A DNA stretch of 36,784 nucleotides from positions 1-36,784 of the forward strand of contig NZ_MKZO01000044.1 of NCBI RefSeq assembly GCF_001941965.1. Direction: 5' to 3'. The notes under the pieces are model-generated. The model did no database searches. It was not told the DNA's origin and saw nothing but the letters and a program-made list of their open reading frames with translations. Both the position numbers and the translations under genes were made by a program. Of the stretch, positions 7,886 through 15,940 are shown one piece after another. Source of the stretch: Pseudomonas putida. Lineage in GTDB: Bacteria > Pseudomonadota > Gammaproteobacteria > Pseudomonadales > Pseudomonadaceae. Positions within the stretch are counted from its first letter, which is position 1. The number at the start of each line of letters is the position of its first letter.

Positions 7886-9022
7886 TCATTCAGGGGCGTG
7901 CAGCAGGACCCATTGCTGGTCCTGCACGCTGACCAGGGCGCGGGCGCGCTGGTCGTGGCCGAAGTGGTCGGTGGGGCTCAGGCTGTAGACGCCATGGGTG
8001 CCGGCCACTTCCCTGGTCTTCTCCAGCTGGTCGCGCAGGCCCTGGCGGAACCCGGCACTGCCCGGCTGGCCGCTTTTCAGCGCTTCAGGCACCGCCACTT
8101 CGACCAGGCGCATGGCGTCGAAGAGGTAGGCGCCGAACGGCGACAGGCTGTTGGCACCGTATTTGGCCTCGTAGCGCTGGGCGTAGTCGCTGGCGATGGC
8201 CTTGGACGGATGGCTGTCGGGCAGCTTGTCCCACACCACCACCGGCCCCACCGGCAGGATCGCGCCGTTGAGGGCCTTGTCACCGATACGCAGGAAGGCC
8301 GAGTTGGCCGCACCGTGGGTGTGGTAGATCGTGCCCTTGTAGCCGAGGCGGCGCAGTTCGGTATGGGGCAGGGCGGCCGGGGTGCCGGTGGCGCCGATCA
8401 GCACTGCGTCGGGCTTGGCGCTCATGACCTTGAGGGCCTGGCCACTGACCGAGGAATCGGTGCGGTTGAAGCGCTCGTCACGCACCAGCGTGATTCCGGC
8501 GGCCGGCGCCAGCTCGCTCAGTACCTTGTGCCAGTCCTCGCCCCAGACGTCGTTGTAGCCGATATAGCCGAGGGTCTTCACGCCGTTTTCCTGCATGTGT
8601 TCGATCAGTGCTTCGGCCATCAGTGCGTTGGTCTGGGCGATGGTGAAGATCCATGCCTGCTCGCCGTTGGCCGGGGCATAGGGGGCCAGGGCGATCTGCG
8701 CGGTGTGGCTTTCCTTGGCGATCTGCGCCACCGCCGCCGAGGTCGGCACGGTGCTGGAGCCGATCAGCAGGTCGACCTGGTTCTCGCTGACCAGCTTGCG
8801 CGCGTTCTTGGCGGCGGCGGTGCTGTCGCTGGCGTCGTCGAGGACCACGTATTTCACCGCTTGCCCGGCGATCTCTTTCGGCAGCAGATCGACGGTGTTG
8901 CGCTCGGGAATGCCCAGCGAGGCACCCGGTCCGGTAGTGGAAAGGATCACGCCGACGGTGACATCGGCCTGGGCGGCGGACGCCATGGCGGCGACCAGCA
9001 GCAAGGGGAGGAAGGGTTTCAT
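7886..9022 (-). CDS. Branched-chain amino acid/aromatic-type ABC transporter substrate-binding protein
   Basis: The 378-residue protein starts with a signal peptide (MKPFLPLLLVAAMASAAQA) and has the Leu/Ile/Val-binding fold (periplasmic binding protein type I). Seen features are VGVILSTTGPGASLGIPERN, VDLLIGSSTVPTS and LGYIGYNDVWGEDW. The ILSTTGPGASLG opening is common in Liv-type proteins linked to aromatic compound uptake, such as benzoate-derivative transporters, rather than leucine binding; this is family knowledge, not proof. It delivers its ligand to the LivH/LivMG/LivF complex encoded just upstream. It lies 55 bp after livF, and its stop overlaps a possible upstream start of the porin gene. 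Confidence 0.92.
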   Translation of the reverse strand: MKPFLPLLLVAAMASAAQADVTVGVILSTTGPGASLGIPERNTVDLLPKEIAGQAVKYVVLDDASDSTAAAKNARKLVSENQVDLLIGSSTVPTSAAVAQIAKESHTAQIALAPYAPANGEQAWIFTIAQTNALMAEALIEHMQENGVKTLGYIGYNDVWGEDWHKVLSELAPAAGITLVRDERFNRTDSSVSGQALKVMSAKPDAVLIGATGTPAALPHTELRRLGYKGTIYHTHGAANSAFLRIGDKALNGAILPVGPVVVWDKLPDSHPSKAIASDYAQRYEAKYGANSLSPFGAYLFDAMRLVEVAVPEALKSGQPGSAGFRQGLRDQLEKTREVAGTHGVYSLSPTDHFGHDQRARALVSVQDQQWVLLHAPE

Positions 9023-9077
9023 GAACAGCTCCTTGGATGTTGTTGTTATGGGGCGAGCGAATTCGATAAAGCGGGCG

Positions 9078-9836
9078 CTAGGTGCCGGTAGCGCGGGGTG
9101 CCTCCGTGCCGGTGGGTTTGCGTCCGAGGTAGCTCTCGACCACCCGCGGGTTCTGCGCCAGGTCGGCGGCAGGGCCGTGGAGGACGATGTCGCCGGTTTC
9201 GAGGACGTAGCCGTAGTCGGAAATCTTCAATGCAGCGCGGGCGTTCTGTTCCACCAGCAAGATGGAAACGCCGCGCTCGCGCAGGGTCTTGAAAATCTCG
9301 AAGATCTCGCCGATCACCCGTGGTGCCAGGCCCAGGCTCGGTTCGTCGAGCATCAGCAGGCGTGGTTTGGCCATCAGCGCGCGGCCGATGGCGAGCATCT
9401 GCCGCTCGCCGCCGGACAGGGTGCAGGCTGCCTGCTCGCGGCGCTCCTGCATGCGCGGGAACAGGGCGTAGACCTCGTCGAGGGTCTGCTGATGGTCACG
9501 GTGGCCCTGGCGATGGCGGCTGAAGGCGCCAAGGCGCAGGTTGTCCTCGACGCTCATCAGGCCGAACAGCTCGCGGCTTTCCGGGACCAGGGCCATGCCC
9601 TTGTCGATGCGCTGGGCCACGCCATGGTGGGCCAGTAGCGGCTGGTTGGCGTAGTCGATCTCGCCGCGTGACGGCAGCAGGCCGATCAGCGCCGCCATCA
9701 GGGTGGTCTTGCCGGCGCCATTGGGGCCGATCAGGCTGACGATCCGGCCCTCGTCCAGGTGCAGGTCGAGGTTGCGCACCGCCTCCACCTTGCCGTGGTT
9801 GATCGACAGGTTGCGTACATCCAGCAGGCGGCTCAT
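9078..9836 (-). CDS. livF: LivF-type ABC transporter ATP-binding protein
   Basis: The 252-residue ATPase shows Walker A (GPNGAGKTT), the LivF-typical ALVPESRELFGLMSVEDNL, the signature TLSGGERQMLAIGRAL, Walker B (LLMLDEPSLGLAP) and the switch region with ILLVEQNA. LivF proteins pair with LivG to drive uptake of branched-chain amino acids or, in related systems, aromatic acids. The start at 9836 overlaps the stop of the LivM-LivG gene (ATGA), showing tight coupling. The frame stays open far upstream inside the fusion gene, but that extension has low-complexity Pro/Arg-rich content and is a shadow. Confidence 0.93.
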   Translation of the reverse strand: MSRLLDVRNLSINHGKVEAVRNLDLHLDEGRIVSLIGPNGAGKTTLMAALIGLLPSRGEIDYANQPLLAHHGVAQRIDKGMALVPESRELFGLMSVEDNLRLGAFSRHRQGHRDHQQTLDEVYALFPRMQERREQAACTLSGGERQMLAIGRALMAKPRLLMLDEPSLGLAPRVIGEIFEIFKTLRERGVSILLVEQNARAALKISDYGYVLETGDIVLHGPAADLAQNPRVVESYLGRKPTGTEAPRATGT

Positions 9837-11599
9837 TCCACACCTCCGAGGTAGGCGGCCAGGACCGCCGGGTTTTCCTGGATCTCGATCGGCGTGCCGC
9901 TGGCCAGGGGCTGGCCGAACTCCATCACCACGATCCGGTCGGACAGGCCCATGACGAACTCCATGTCGTGCTCCACCAGCAGCACGCCAAGGCCTTCGCT
10001 GCGCAGTTGTTCGAGCAGGCGGGCTAGGGCCTGTTTCTCGCCGTAGCGCAGGCCGGCGGCGGGCTCGTCGAGGAGCAGCAGGATCGGGTCGCTGCACAGG
10101 GCGCGGGCGATCTCGACGATGCGTTGCTGCCCCAGCGCCAGGCTGCCGGCCGGGGTATGCAGGTGCTCGCCGAGGCCGACCCGTTCGATCTGCCGCGCAG
10201 CTTCCGCGAGCAGGCTGGCTTCCTCGGCCCGCTCCATATGCAGCATCGAACGCAGCAGCCCGGCCTTGCCGCGCCGGTGTGCGCCGAGGGCGACGTTCTC
10301 CAGCACGCTCATGTCCGGCAGCAGGCGCACATGCTGGAAGGTGCGGCTGACCCCGAGGCTGGCGATGGCGCGCGGGGCGAGGCCGTCGATGCGCTGGCCG
10401 AGGAAGGTGATCTGCCCGGCATTCGGCGCGAGCACGCCCGACAGCAGGTTGAAGAAGGTCGACTTGCCGGCGCCGTTGGGGCCGATCAGCGCGGTAATCT
10501 CGCCGCTGTTGAGCGCCAGGCCCATGTCCTTGTTGGCCACCAGGCCGCCGAAGCGCTTGACCAGTCCTTCTGCTTGCAGCAATGGCTGGCCGTGCCCGGG
10601 CATGCTGCGCCTGGGCAGGGCGGCGGCGTCGCCGGCGAGGGTGTTGTGCCGGCGGGCTTTCGGCAGCGCCGCCTGGATCAACGGCAGCAGGCCGCCACGG
10701 GCGTATTGCAGGACCAGGATGATCAGCACACCGAAGAAGATCATCTCGAAGTTGCCGGCCTGGCCGAACAGGTGTGGCAGCACGTCCTGCAGCACCTGCT
10801 TGAGCAGGGTCAGGAGGAAGGCGCCGAGCAGCGCGCCCCACAGGCTGGCGACACCGCCGAGGACGATCATGAACAGGTACTCGATGCCCATCACCACCGA
10901 GAATGGCGTCGGGTTCACCACCCGTTGCAGGTGGGCGTAGAGCCAGCCGGACAGCGCCGCCAGCAGCGCGGCGACCAGGAACACCTGCAGGCGGCTGCGC
11001 CCGGTGTTGATGCCCATGGCCTCGGCCATCCCGGCGGCGTCCTTGAGGGTGCGGATGGCCCGGCCCTGGCGGCTGTCCAGCAGGTTGCCGAGCAGCCACA
11101 GGGTGACCGCCAGGATCACCCCGAGCAGCGGGCTGAACTGCGCCGCGCCGCTGATCGTCCAGCCGAACAGCTCGATCGCCGGCAGGTCCTGGATCCCGCC
11201 GAAGCCACCGAGTCCTGGCAGGTTGCCGAACAGGTAGAACAGCGCCAGGCCCCAGGCCAGGGTGCCGATCGGCAGGTAGTGCCCGGCCAGGCGCAGGGTC
11301 AGCAGGCCGAGGCAGGTGGCGACCAGCAGGGTGATCGCCAGGCCCGCCAGCAGGCCGAGCCAGGGCGACAGGCCGTACTCGGTGGTCAGCACCGCCGTGG
11401 CATAGGCGCCGATACCGACGAAGGCCGCCTGGCCGAAGGAGGTCATGCCACCGATGCCGGTGAGCAGCACCAGCCCCAGGGCCACCAGGCTATAGAGGCC
11501 GATGTAGTTGAGCAGGGTGACCTGGAACGGCGGCAGCACCGAGGGCGCCACGGCCATGGCCGCCAGCAGCAGGAACAGGGGAAGCAGGCGACGGCTCAT
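9833..11599 (-). CDS. LivM-LivG fusion: ABC permease with C-terminal ATPase domain
   Basis: The 588-residue product joins two transporter parts in one chain. Residues 1 to about 312 form a LivM-type permease with several hydrophobic segments, SFGQAAFVGIGAYA near residue 54 and GRAIRTLKDAAGMAEAMGI near 179, the loop that contacts the ATPase. After a linker of roughly 25 residues, residues about 340-588 form a LivG ATPase with Walker A GPNGAGKS (373-380), LGVSRTFQHVRLLPDMSVLENV, a modified signature SLALGQQRIVEIARAL and LLLLDEPAAGL. Start 11599 overlaps the LivH stop (TGATG); a longer in-frame start at 11641 is less likely. Fused permease-ATPase Liv proteins are known but less common than separate ones. 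Confidence 0.93.
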   Translation of the reverse strand: MSRRLLPLFLLLAAMAVAPSVLPPFQVTLLNYIGLYSLVALGLVLLTGIGGMTSFGQAAFVGIGAYATAVLTTEYGLSPWLGLLAGLAITLLVATCLGLLTLRLAGHYLPIGTLAWGLALFYLFGNLPGLGGFGGIQDLPAIELFGWTISGAAQFSPLLGVILAVTLWLLGNLLDSRQGRAIRTLKDAAGMAEAMGINTGRSRLQVFLVAALLAALSGWLYAHLQRVVNPTPFSVVMGIEYLFMIVLGGVASLWGALLGAFLLTLLKQVLQDVLPHLFGQAGNFEMIFFGVLIILVLQYARGGLLPLIQAALPKARRHNTLAGDAAALPRRSMPGHGQPLLQAEGLVKRFGGLVANKDMGLALNSGEITALIGPNGAGKSTFFNLLSGVLAPNAGQITFLGQRIDGLAPRAIASLGVSRTFQHVRLLPDMSVLENVALGAHRRGKAGLLRSMLHMERAEEASLLAEAARQIERVGLGEHLHTPAGSLALGQQRIVEIARALCSDPILLLLDEPAAGLRYGEKQALARLLEQLRSEGLGVLLVEHDMEFVMGLSDRIVVMEFGQPLASGTPIEIQENPAVLAAYLGGVE

Positions 11600-12636
11600 C
11601 AGTGTTGCTCCTCGACATGCGGGTGTTTCAGCGACAGCCAAAGCAGTACCGGGATCACCAGGGTGAAGACGATGACTTCCTTGAAGGCCGAGGCGCCGAA
11701 GTTGGCGAAGCTTTCCAGCACGCCGACGAAGAACGCGCTGGCAGCGGCGATCGGGTAGCTGGCCAGGCCGCCGAAGATCGCCGCGACGAAGCCCTTGAGG
11801 CTGATCAGGAAGCCGGAGTCGTAGTAGAGGGTGGTCAGCGGGCCGATCAGCACCCCGGACACCGCGCCGATAAAGGCGGCGAGGCCGAAGGCGCTTTGCC
11901 CGGCGAGCTGGGTCGGGATGCCCACCAGCTGCGCGCCATTGCGGTTCAGGGCGGTGGCGCGCAGGGCCTTGCCGTACAGGCTATGGCCGAAGAAGGCGTA
12001 GAGCAGGCCGATCAGGCCCAGGGCGCAGGCGATCACCAGCAGGCTTTGCAGGCTGACCGGCAGGTCGCCAAGCATGAAGGTGGTATCGGCCAGGGAGCGC
12101 GTGCGCACCCCTTCGGCGCCGAACAGCCACAGGCTGACGCCGACCAGGGCGATATGCACCGCCACCGAGATGATCAGCAGCGACAGCACCGAGGTCTGTG
12201 CCACGCGCTGGTAGACCAGGCGGTAGAGCAGCGGCCCGAGTGGGGTGACCAGGGCCAGGGTGACGACGATCTGCAGCAGGCCGGGCAGGGCGGCCAGGTC
12301 GAGATTGCCGAGGGCCAGCCAGAGTACGGCGGGCAGCCCCAGGTAACGCAGGGCCAGGCCGGGCAGGCGGCGGTAATGGCCGTGGCGCAGGGCGATGCCG
12401 GCGTCGAGCACGCAGGCCAGCAGCGACAGGCCGATCAGCAGCCACAGGGTGCCGGGCAGCAGGCCCAGTTGCAGGGTCGCCAGGGTCAGGGCGCTGTAGG
12501 TCACGAAATCACCCTGGAATACCAGGATGGTGCGGGTGACCGAGAACACCAGGACCAGGGCCAGCGCCACCAGCGCATAAATCGCACCCGTGGTGAGGCC
12601 GTCCTGGCCGAGAAACGCCAGTATCGAGAAGTCCAT
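11599..12636 (-). CDS. livH: LivH-type ABC transporter permease
   Basis: The 345-residue inner membrane permease has many hydrophobic segments. It begins with GLTTGAIYALVALALVLVF, the LivH opening motif, and contains the cytoplasmic coupling loop YGKALRATALNRNGAQLVGI followed by GVLIGPL. It forms the translocation pore together with the LivM part of the next gene. The chain is somewhat longer than classic LivH (about 300 residues), with an extra hydrophobic stretch in the first half. I chose ATG 12636 with GAGGGT upstream; a TTG two codons earlier is possible. It is the first gene of the import operon. About 190 bp upstream lies an ATACACAT palindrome, a likely TetR operator. Confidence 0.92.
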   Translation of the reverse strand: MDFSILAFLGQDGLTTGAIYALVALALVLVFSVTRTILVFQGDFVTYSALTLATLQLGLLPGTLWLLIGLSLLACVLDAGIALRHGHYRRLPGLALRYLGLPAVLWLALGNLDLAALPGLLQIVVTLALVTPLGPLLYRLVYQRVAQTSVLSLLIISVAVHIALVGVSLWLFGAEGVRTRSLADTTFMLGDLPVSLQSLLVIACALGLIGLLYAFFGHSLYGKALRATALNRNGAQLVGIPTQLAGQSAFGLAAFIGAVSGVLIGPLTTLYYDSGFLISLKGFVAAIFGGLASYPIAAASAFFVGVLESFANFGASAFKEVIVFTLVIPVLLWLSLKHPHVEEQH

Positions 12637-12825
12637 GGGCAACCCTCAGCGAGTGATGGGGTAAGGAAAACCGGGCCGTGTGCAGGTGCACCCGGACAGG
12701 GAAGGGGGAGGCGAGGTGGCGGCGGGGCTGCCGGTGCACGCGTGCGACATCATGGTGAGATACCCAGCTGTATTTTTATTGTCGTGTGATCCAGCCATTG
12801 CGGGGCTTTGGCCAAGTCACTCTGG

Positions 12826-12845
12826 ATACACATGTGAATGTGTAT
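12826..12845. promoter_or_regulatory. Predicted TetR operator O1 upstream of the liv-oprD operon
   Basis: ATACACAT-GTGA-ATGTGTAT is a perfect 8-bp inverted repeat. On the minus strand a TATACA word (12850-12845), which could serve as a -10 box, overlaps it, so bound repressor could block livH transcription. The same ATACACAT half-site occurs at 13844-13856 and 13931-13944, on both sides of the tetR-catabolic divergence. The binding protein is inferred to be the TetR product encoded at 13096-13677. Confidence 0.7.
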
Positions 12846-12974
12846 GTATAGACTAGCCGGTCATGATGGAGGGTTGTCAAGAGGGAAGAGGGGAATGATA
12901 GTGTTTTGAAATCAGAGGATACAGTTATGTATCTTCCGGGTCTGATCGCATGCAATCAAACGGTTCACGGAGAA

Positions 12975-13068
12975 CCCTGTGGGAGCTGGCTTGCCAGCGA
13001 TAGGGCCCTGTCTGACAAAGAGGGTGCTCCTGCTGGCCCCATCGCTGGCAAGCCAGCTCCCACAGGGG
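12975..13068. repeat. REP doublet
   Basis: An inverted pair of REP units lies at about 12975-13007 and 13035-13068 with the core gtgggagctggcttgccagc. It sits between the end of tetR and the start region of the divergent liv operon, so it can act as an end for the tetR transcript. Confidence 0.9.
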
Positions 13069-13095
13069 TTTGCAGGGTTTTCGAGAGCGGTTTGT

Positions 13096-13677
13096 TCAGG
13101 CAGGCACGGCCGCCTGCTGCGGCAACAACAACCCCGCCATCCGCTGGCTGCGCTCCAGCCTTTGCTGCTGGGTGTCATCCCCATGCAGCAGCGACAGGCT
13201 GATCTGGTACGCATAGATCAGGTACGCCCGGTCCTGCGCCTCATCCGCCGGCGCCCCGGCCTGGATCAGCAAACCTTCGATGTAGTTCAGGCGGTGACTG
13301 TCCACCTCGTCGATCGCCTGGCGCGCCTGCTTGTCGCGGCGTGCCCAGGCACGAATGCCCAGCTCGATCGCAGCCGCGTCCTTGGCCGTCTGCCCGTGGG
13401 ACGGCAGCTCCAGCAGGCGCTGCAACTGCTGCAACGGCGAGACATGGGCGTTGCGCAGGTTGAGGATCACATCCTCGGTGGCCCGTGCCCGCCAGTTGCC
13501 GAGGATGCCTTCGAGCAGCTCGCCGCGGCTCTTGAAGTGGTAGTAGAAGCTGCCGCGGGTGATCTTCAGTTCCTTGGCCAGGGTATCGACCCGGACCGCA
13601 TCGACGCCGCTGCTGACCAGCACGTGCTGCGCGGCGTGAATCCAGTCTTCGCGGGTGAGATTGGTGCGTGATGACAT
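13096..13677 (-). CDS. TetR/AcrR family transcriptional regulator
   Basis: The 193-residue protein has an N-terminal TetR DNA-binding domain at about residues 5-55. TREDWIHAAQHVLVSSGVDA forms helix 1. The recognition segment VDTLAKELKITRGSFYYHF is followed by KSRGELLEGIL, both strongly typical. The rest is a variable helical ligand-binding and dimerisation domain. I chose the ATG at 13677 because the frame upstream is non-conserved and would precede the HTH by 80 residues. It lies between the import operon and the divergent catabolic operon, and an ATACACAT-type palindrome (13845-13856) lies upstream of it. It is therefore the prime candidate for the pathway repressor, released by the substrate or an intermediate. 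Confidence 0.93.
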   Translation of the reverse strand: MSSRTNLTREDWIHAAQHVLVSSGVDAVRVDTLAKELKITRGSFYYHFKSRGELLEGILGNWRARATEDVILNLRNAHVSPLQQLQRLLELPSHGQTAKDAAAIELGIRAWARRDKQARQAIDEVDSHRLNYIEGLLIQAGAPADEAQDRAYLIYAYQISLSLLHGDDTQQQRLERSQRMAGLLLPQQAAVPA

Positions 13678-13844
13678 CGTGTAAGGGCCTTGTTGATCGA
13701 GCTGGACAGGCGCAGGGGCGGCAAGCCCGAAGCGCGAAGGAGAGCATTCTAGCGCCCGGCGCAAGGCCGGTGCTATCGCCGCCGGCGCCCGTGTGGCGCG
13801 GCCTGCGGCCCTGGCAGTGTGCCGAATTCCCTCGGTTCTTGAAA

Positions 13845-13856
13845 TACACATGTGTA
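13845..13856. promoter_or_regulatory. Predicted TetR operator O2
   Basis: TACACATGTGTA is a perfect 12-bp palindrome, and with the preceding A it gives the ATACACATGTG word shared with O1. It lies 168 bp upstream of the tetR start and about 42 bp upstream of the -35 box of the catabolic promoter, suited to autoregulation and to looping or cooperative binding with O3. Confidence 0.65.
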
Positions 13857-13897
13857 GGTAGAGCCCCATTATTTTGCACGGTTCCAGGTTTTTTTCG

Positions 13898-13926
13898 TTG
13901 ACGCACGTCAAAAGCGTCCCTAGCAT
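13898..13926 (+). promoter_or_regulatory. Sigma-70 promoter of the catabolic operon
   Basis: TTGACG (13898-13903) and TAGCAT (13921-13926) are separated by exactly 17 bp, an excellent sigma-70 match. The start of transcription would fall at about 13932-13934, inside operator O3. The leader to the first ATG (13970) is short and carries an ACGGAGA ribosome-binding site. Confidence 0.75.
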
Positions 13927-13930
13927 CTAG

Positions 13931-13944
13931 ATACACATCTGTAT
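13931..13944. promoter_or_regulatory. Predicted TetR operator O3 on the catabolic promoter start site
   Basis: ATACA-CATC-TGTAT is an imperfect form of the ATACACATGTGTAT palindrome seen at O1 and O2. It begins four bases after the -10 box, the expected place for direct repression of initiation. Confidence 0.68.
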
Positions 13945-13969
13945 GTTAAGAATAAAAACGGAGACCTCG

Positions 13970-14785
13970 ATGAGCGCACATGCCAAGACACTGCTGGCTG
14001 CAGGGCACAACACCCACTACTACGAGGCCGGCCAGGGGGATGCCCTGTTCCTGCTGCACGGTTCCGGCCCGGGGGTTTCCGGCTGGAGCAACTGGGGCAA
14101 AAGCATGCCTGTATTCGCCGACCGCTATCGGGTGATCGTTCCGGATATCGCCGGCTTCGGTTTCACCGAGTTCCAGGAGGATGCCAAGTACGACATCAAG
14201 CTCTGGGTCAATCACCTGGTCGGCATCATGGATGCCCTGGATATCCAGAAGGCCTCGTTCATTGGCAACTCCTTCGGCGGCGCCGTGGCCATCGGCCTGG
14301 CGGTGTTCGCCCCGGAGCGGGTGAACAAGCTGGTGCTGCTGGGCACCCCGGCCGGTGAGTTCGTACAGACCGCCGGGCTGCGTGGCGCCTGGGAATACGA
14401 GCCGTCGCTGGACAACATGCGCCGCCTGATGGAGCTGTTCCCCTATGACAAATCCTTGATCAGCGACGAGATGGTCCAGGCCCGCTACGAGGCCAGTGCA
14501 CGTCCCGGCGCCCAGGACGCCCTGCGCAAACTGATCCCGCAACCGGCCGCCGAAGGCGAAACCATCGTGCGCGGTTTCCCCGCGGCCGCCCTGGCCAAGA
14601 TCAGCGCGCCGACCCTGGTGGTGCATGGTCGCGAAGACCGCGTGGTGCCGCCGCAATGCGGCCTGCTGATCGCCAACAGCATTCCCGATGCCGACCTGCA
14701 CCTGTTCGGCCATTGCGGCCACTGGGTGCAGAGCGAGCAACCCCGGCGCTTCGCGGCGCTGGTCCGCGACTTCCTGGGCGAGTAA
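13970..14785 (+). CDS. Alpha/beta hydrolase, meta-cleavage product (C-C) hydrolase
   Basis: The 271-residue enzyme is an alpha/beta hydrolase of the MhpC/XylF/CumD group. It has the oxyanion HGSGPGVSGWSNW segment (residues 30-42), the nucleophile Ser101 in GNSFGG, Asp223 in HGREDRVVP and His251 in HCGHW. Such enzymes split the C-C bond of 2-hydroxy-6-oxo-2,4-dienoates made by extradiol ring opening, giving 2-hydroxypenta-2,4-dienoate and a carboxylic acid. I chose ATG 13970 with ACGGAGA upstream; a start at 13943 would lie within the promoter/operator region. It is the first gene of the catabolic operon, five bases before the ring-cleavage small subunit gene. The released acid depends on the unknown ring substituent. 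Confidence 0.9.
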   Translation: MSAHAKTLLAAGHNTHYYEAGQGDALFLLHGSGPGVSGWSNWGKSMPVFADRYRVIVPDIAGFGFTEFQEDAKYDIKLWVNHLVGIMDALDIQKASFIGNSFGGAVAIGLAVFAPERVNKLVLLGTPAGEFVQTAGLRGAWEYEPSLDNMRRLMELFPYDKSLISDEMVQARYEASARPGAQDALRKLIPQPAAEGETIVRGFPAAALAKISAPTLVVHGREDRVVPPQCGLLIANSIPDADLHLFGHCGHWVQSEQPRRFAALVRDFLGE

Positions 14786-14790
14786 GCGCC

Positions 14791-15087
14791 ATGAGCCGAA
14801 ATGTGATGGAACGGGTGCTCTGGCAACTCTGTGTCGAGCGGGCGGCGAAAGAGCGCTTTCGCCAGGACGCCGAAGGCTTTCTCGGACGCTTCGACCTGGC
14901 AGAAGAAGAGCGGGCGATGATCCTCGCCTTCGACGTCGCCGGGCTGCAGGCGGCCGGGGTCAACCCGATGCTGACCATGGGCTTCTGGCAGGAGCTCTCG
15001 GTCGAGCGCGACATGGCGGTCTACAAGCAGCGTCTGGGCTGCACCGATGAACAGGGCGCCGGCTTTTCCGCCGCGCTCAAGGGGTGA
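14791..15087 (+). CDS. LigA-like small subunit of class III extradiol dioxygenase
   Basis: The 98-residue helical protein resembles the alpha subunit/LigA domain of protocatechuate 4,5-dioxygenase and the small subunits of 2-aminobiphenyl-2,3-diol or aminophenol dioxygenases. Visible features are a short helical N-terminus, the GFLGRFDLAEEERAMILAFD segment and GLQAAGVNPMLTMGF. These subunits cover the active site of the LigB-type catalytic chain and help bind substrate. It lies directly upstream of the LigB-like gene with a four-base gap, as in known two-subunit enzymes. Assignment rests on size, pattern and position; without the neighbour it would be weaker. Confidence 0.82.
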   Translation: MSRNVMERVLWQLCVERAAKERFRQDAEGFLGRFDLAEEERAMILAFDVAGLQAAGVNPMLTMGFWQELSVERDMAVYKQRLGCTDEQGAGFSAALKG

Positions 15088-15091
15088 CGAA

Positions 15092-15940
15092 ATGGGCAAG
15101 ATAGTTGGCGGCTTCTGGATGCCGCATGACCCGGTGATGTTCGTGGCGCCCAAGGCGCCGTCCGAAGCCCAGCGCGATGCGGTGTGGGGCGCCTATGCCG
15201 AATGCGCCCGGCGCCTGGCCGAGCTGGAGCCGACCGCGGTGATCATCGTCGGTTGCGACCACTACATCCTCTTCGGCACCCACTGCCTGCCGCGCTATGT
15301 GATCGGCACCGGCGACGTGGATGGCCCGATCGACCGCCTGCCGGGCCTGCAACGGCGGGTGGTGAAGAACCATGAGGCCCTGGCCGAGCACATCGTCGCC
15401 CATGGCGATGCCAATGGCGTGGACTGGAGCGTGGCGCGCAGCTTTACCGTCGACCACTCCTTCTCCATTCCCCACCAGTTGGTGGTGCAGCCGGCCGAAC
15501 AGCTGATGGGCAAGACCCTGCCGAGCATTCCGGTGTACCTGGCCTGCGGCGTCGATCCCTATATCTCGCTGCAACGCTCGGCCGACCTGGGCCGGCAGAT
15601 CCGCGCGGCGGTGGAGTCCTTCGACGCCGACGAGCGCGTGGTGATCATCGGCAGCGGCGGCATCAGCCACTGGGTCGGCACCGCCGAGATGGGCAAGGTC
15701 GCCGAAGACTTCGACCGCGAGATCCTCGAACTGGGCGTCAAGGGCGATCTCGCCGGGCTCTGCGCCTACAGCGATGAAGACATCCTCCGTCGGGCCGGCA
15801 ACGGCGCCATGGAAATCCGCAATTTCGCCTGCGCGATGGCCGCGCTGGAGCAGCCCGTCGGCGAAGTCATCGCCTACGAGGCGGTGCCGGCCTGGGTCAC
15901 CGGCCTGGGCTTCGTGCAACTGAAGGAGGCGCGCCCATGA
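15092..15940 (+). CDS. LigB-type class III extradiol ring-cleavage dioxygenase, catalytic subunit
   Basis: The 282-residue protein is a LigB-superfamily Fe(II) extradiol dioxygenase. Candidate iron ligands are His12 (WMPHDP), His57 (GCDHYILF) and Glu241 (GAMEIRNF), with His193 (GGISHWVG) as the acid-base residue; these positions closely match His12, His61, Glu242 and His195 of LigB. It opens a catechol-type ring next to the hydroxyl pair, producing the substrate of the operon's C-C hydrolase. Most meta-pathways of toluene or biphenyl use the unrelated vicinal-oxygen-chelate enzymes, so a LigAB-type enzyme points to a substituted, perhaps carboxylated or bulky, catechol. Its stop overlaps the next start (ATGA). 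Confidence 0.9.
   Translation: MGKIVGGFWMPHDPVMFVAPKAPSEAQRDAVWGAYAECARRLAELEPTAVIIVGCDHYILFGTHCLPRYVIGTGDVDGPIDRLPGLQRRVVKNHEALAEHIVAHGDANGVDWSVARSFTVDHSFSIPHQLVVQPAEQLMGKTLPSIPVYLACGVDPYISLQRSADLGRQIRAAVESFDADERVVIIGSGGISHWVGTAEMGKVAEDFDREILELGVKGDLAGLCAYSDEDILRRAGNGAMEIRNFACAMAALEQPVGEVIAYEAVPAWVTGLGFVQLKEARP

Noticed and set aside
9837..11099. Upstream extension of the LivF frame
   Set aside because: Overlaps the LivM-LivG coding sequence in another frame and encodes Pro/Arg-rich low-complexity sequence; the LivF domain starts at 9836.
12875..12880. TTGACA on the minus strand as -35 box for livH with TATACA (12850-12845)
   Set aside because: The spacer would be 24 bp, too long for sigma-70; the TATACA word may still be a -10 box with a weaker -35 element.
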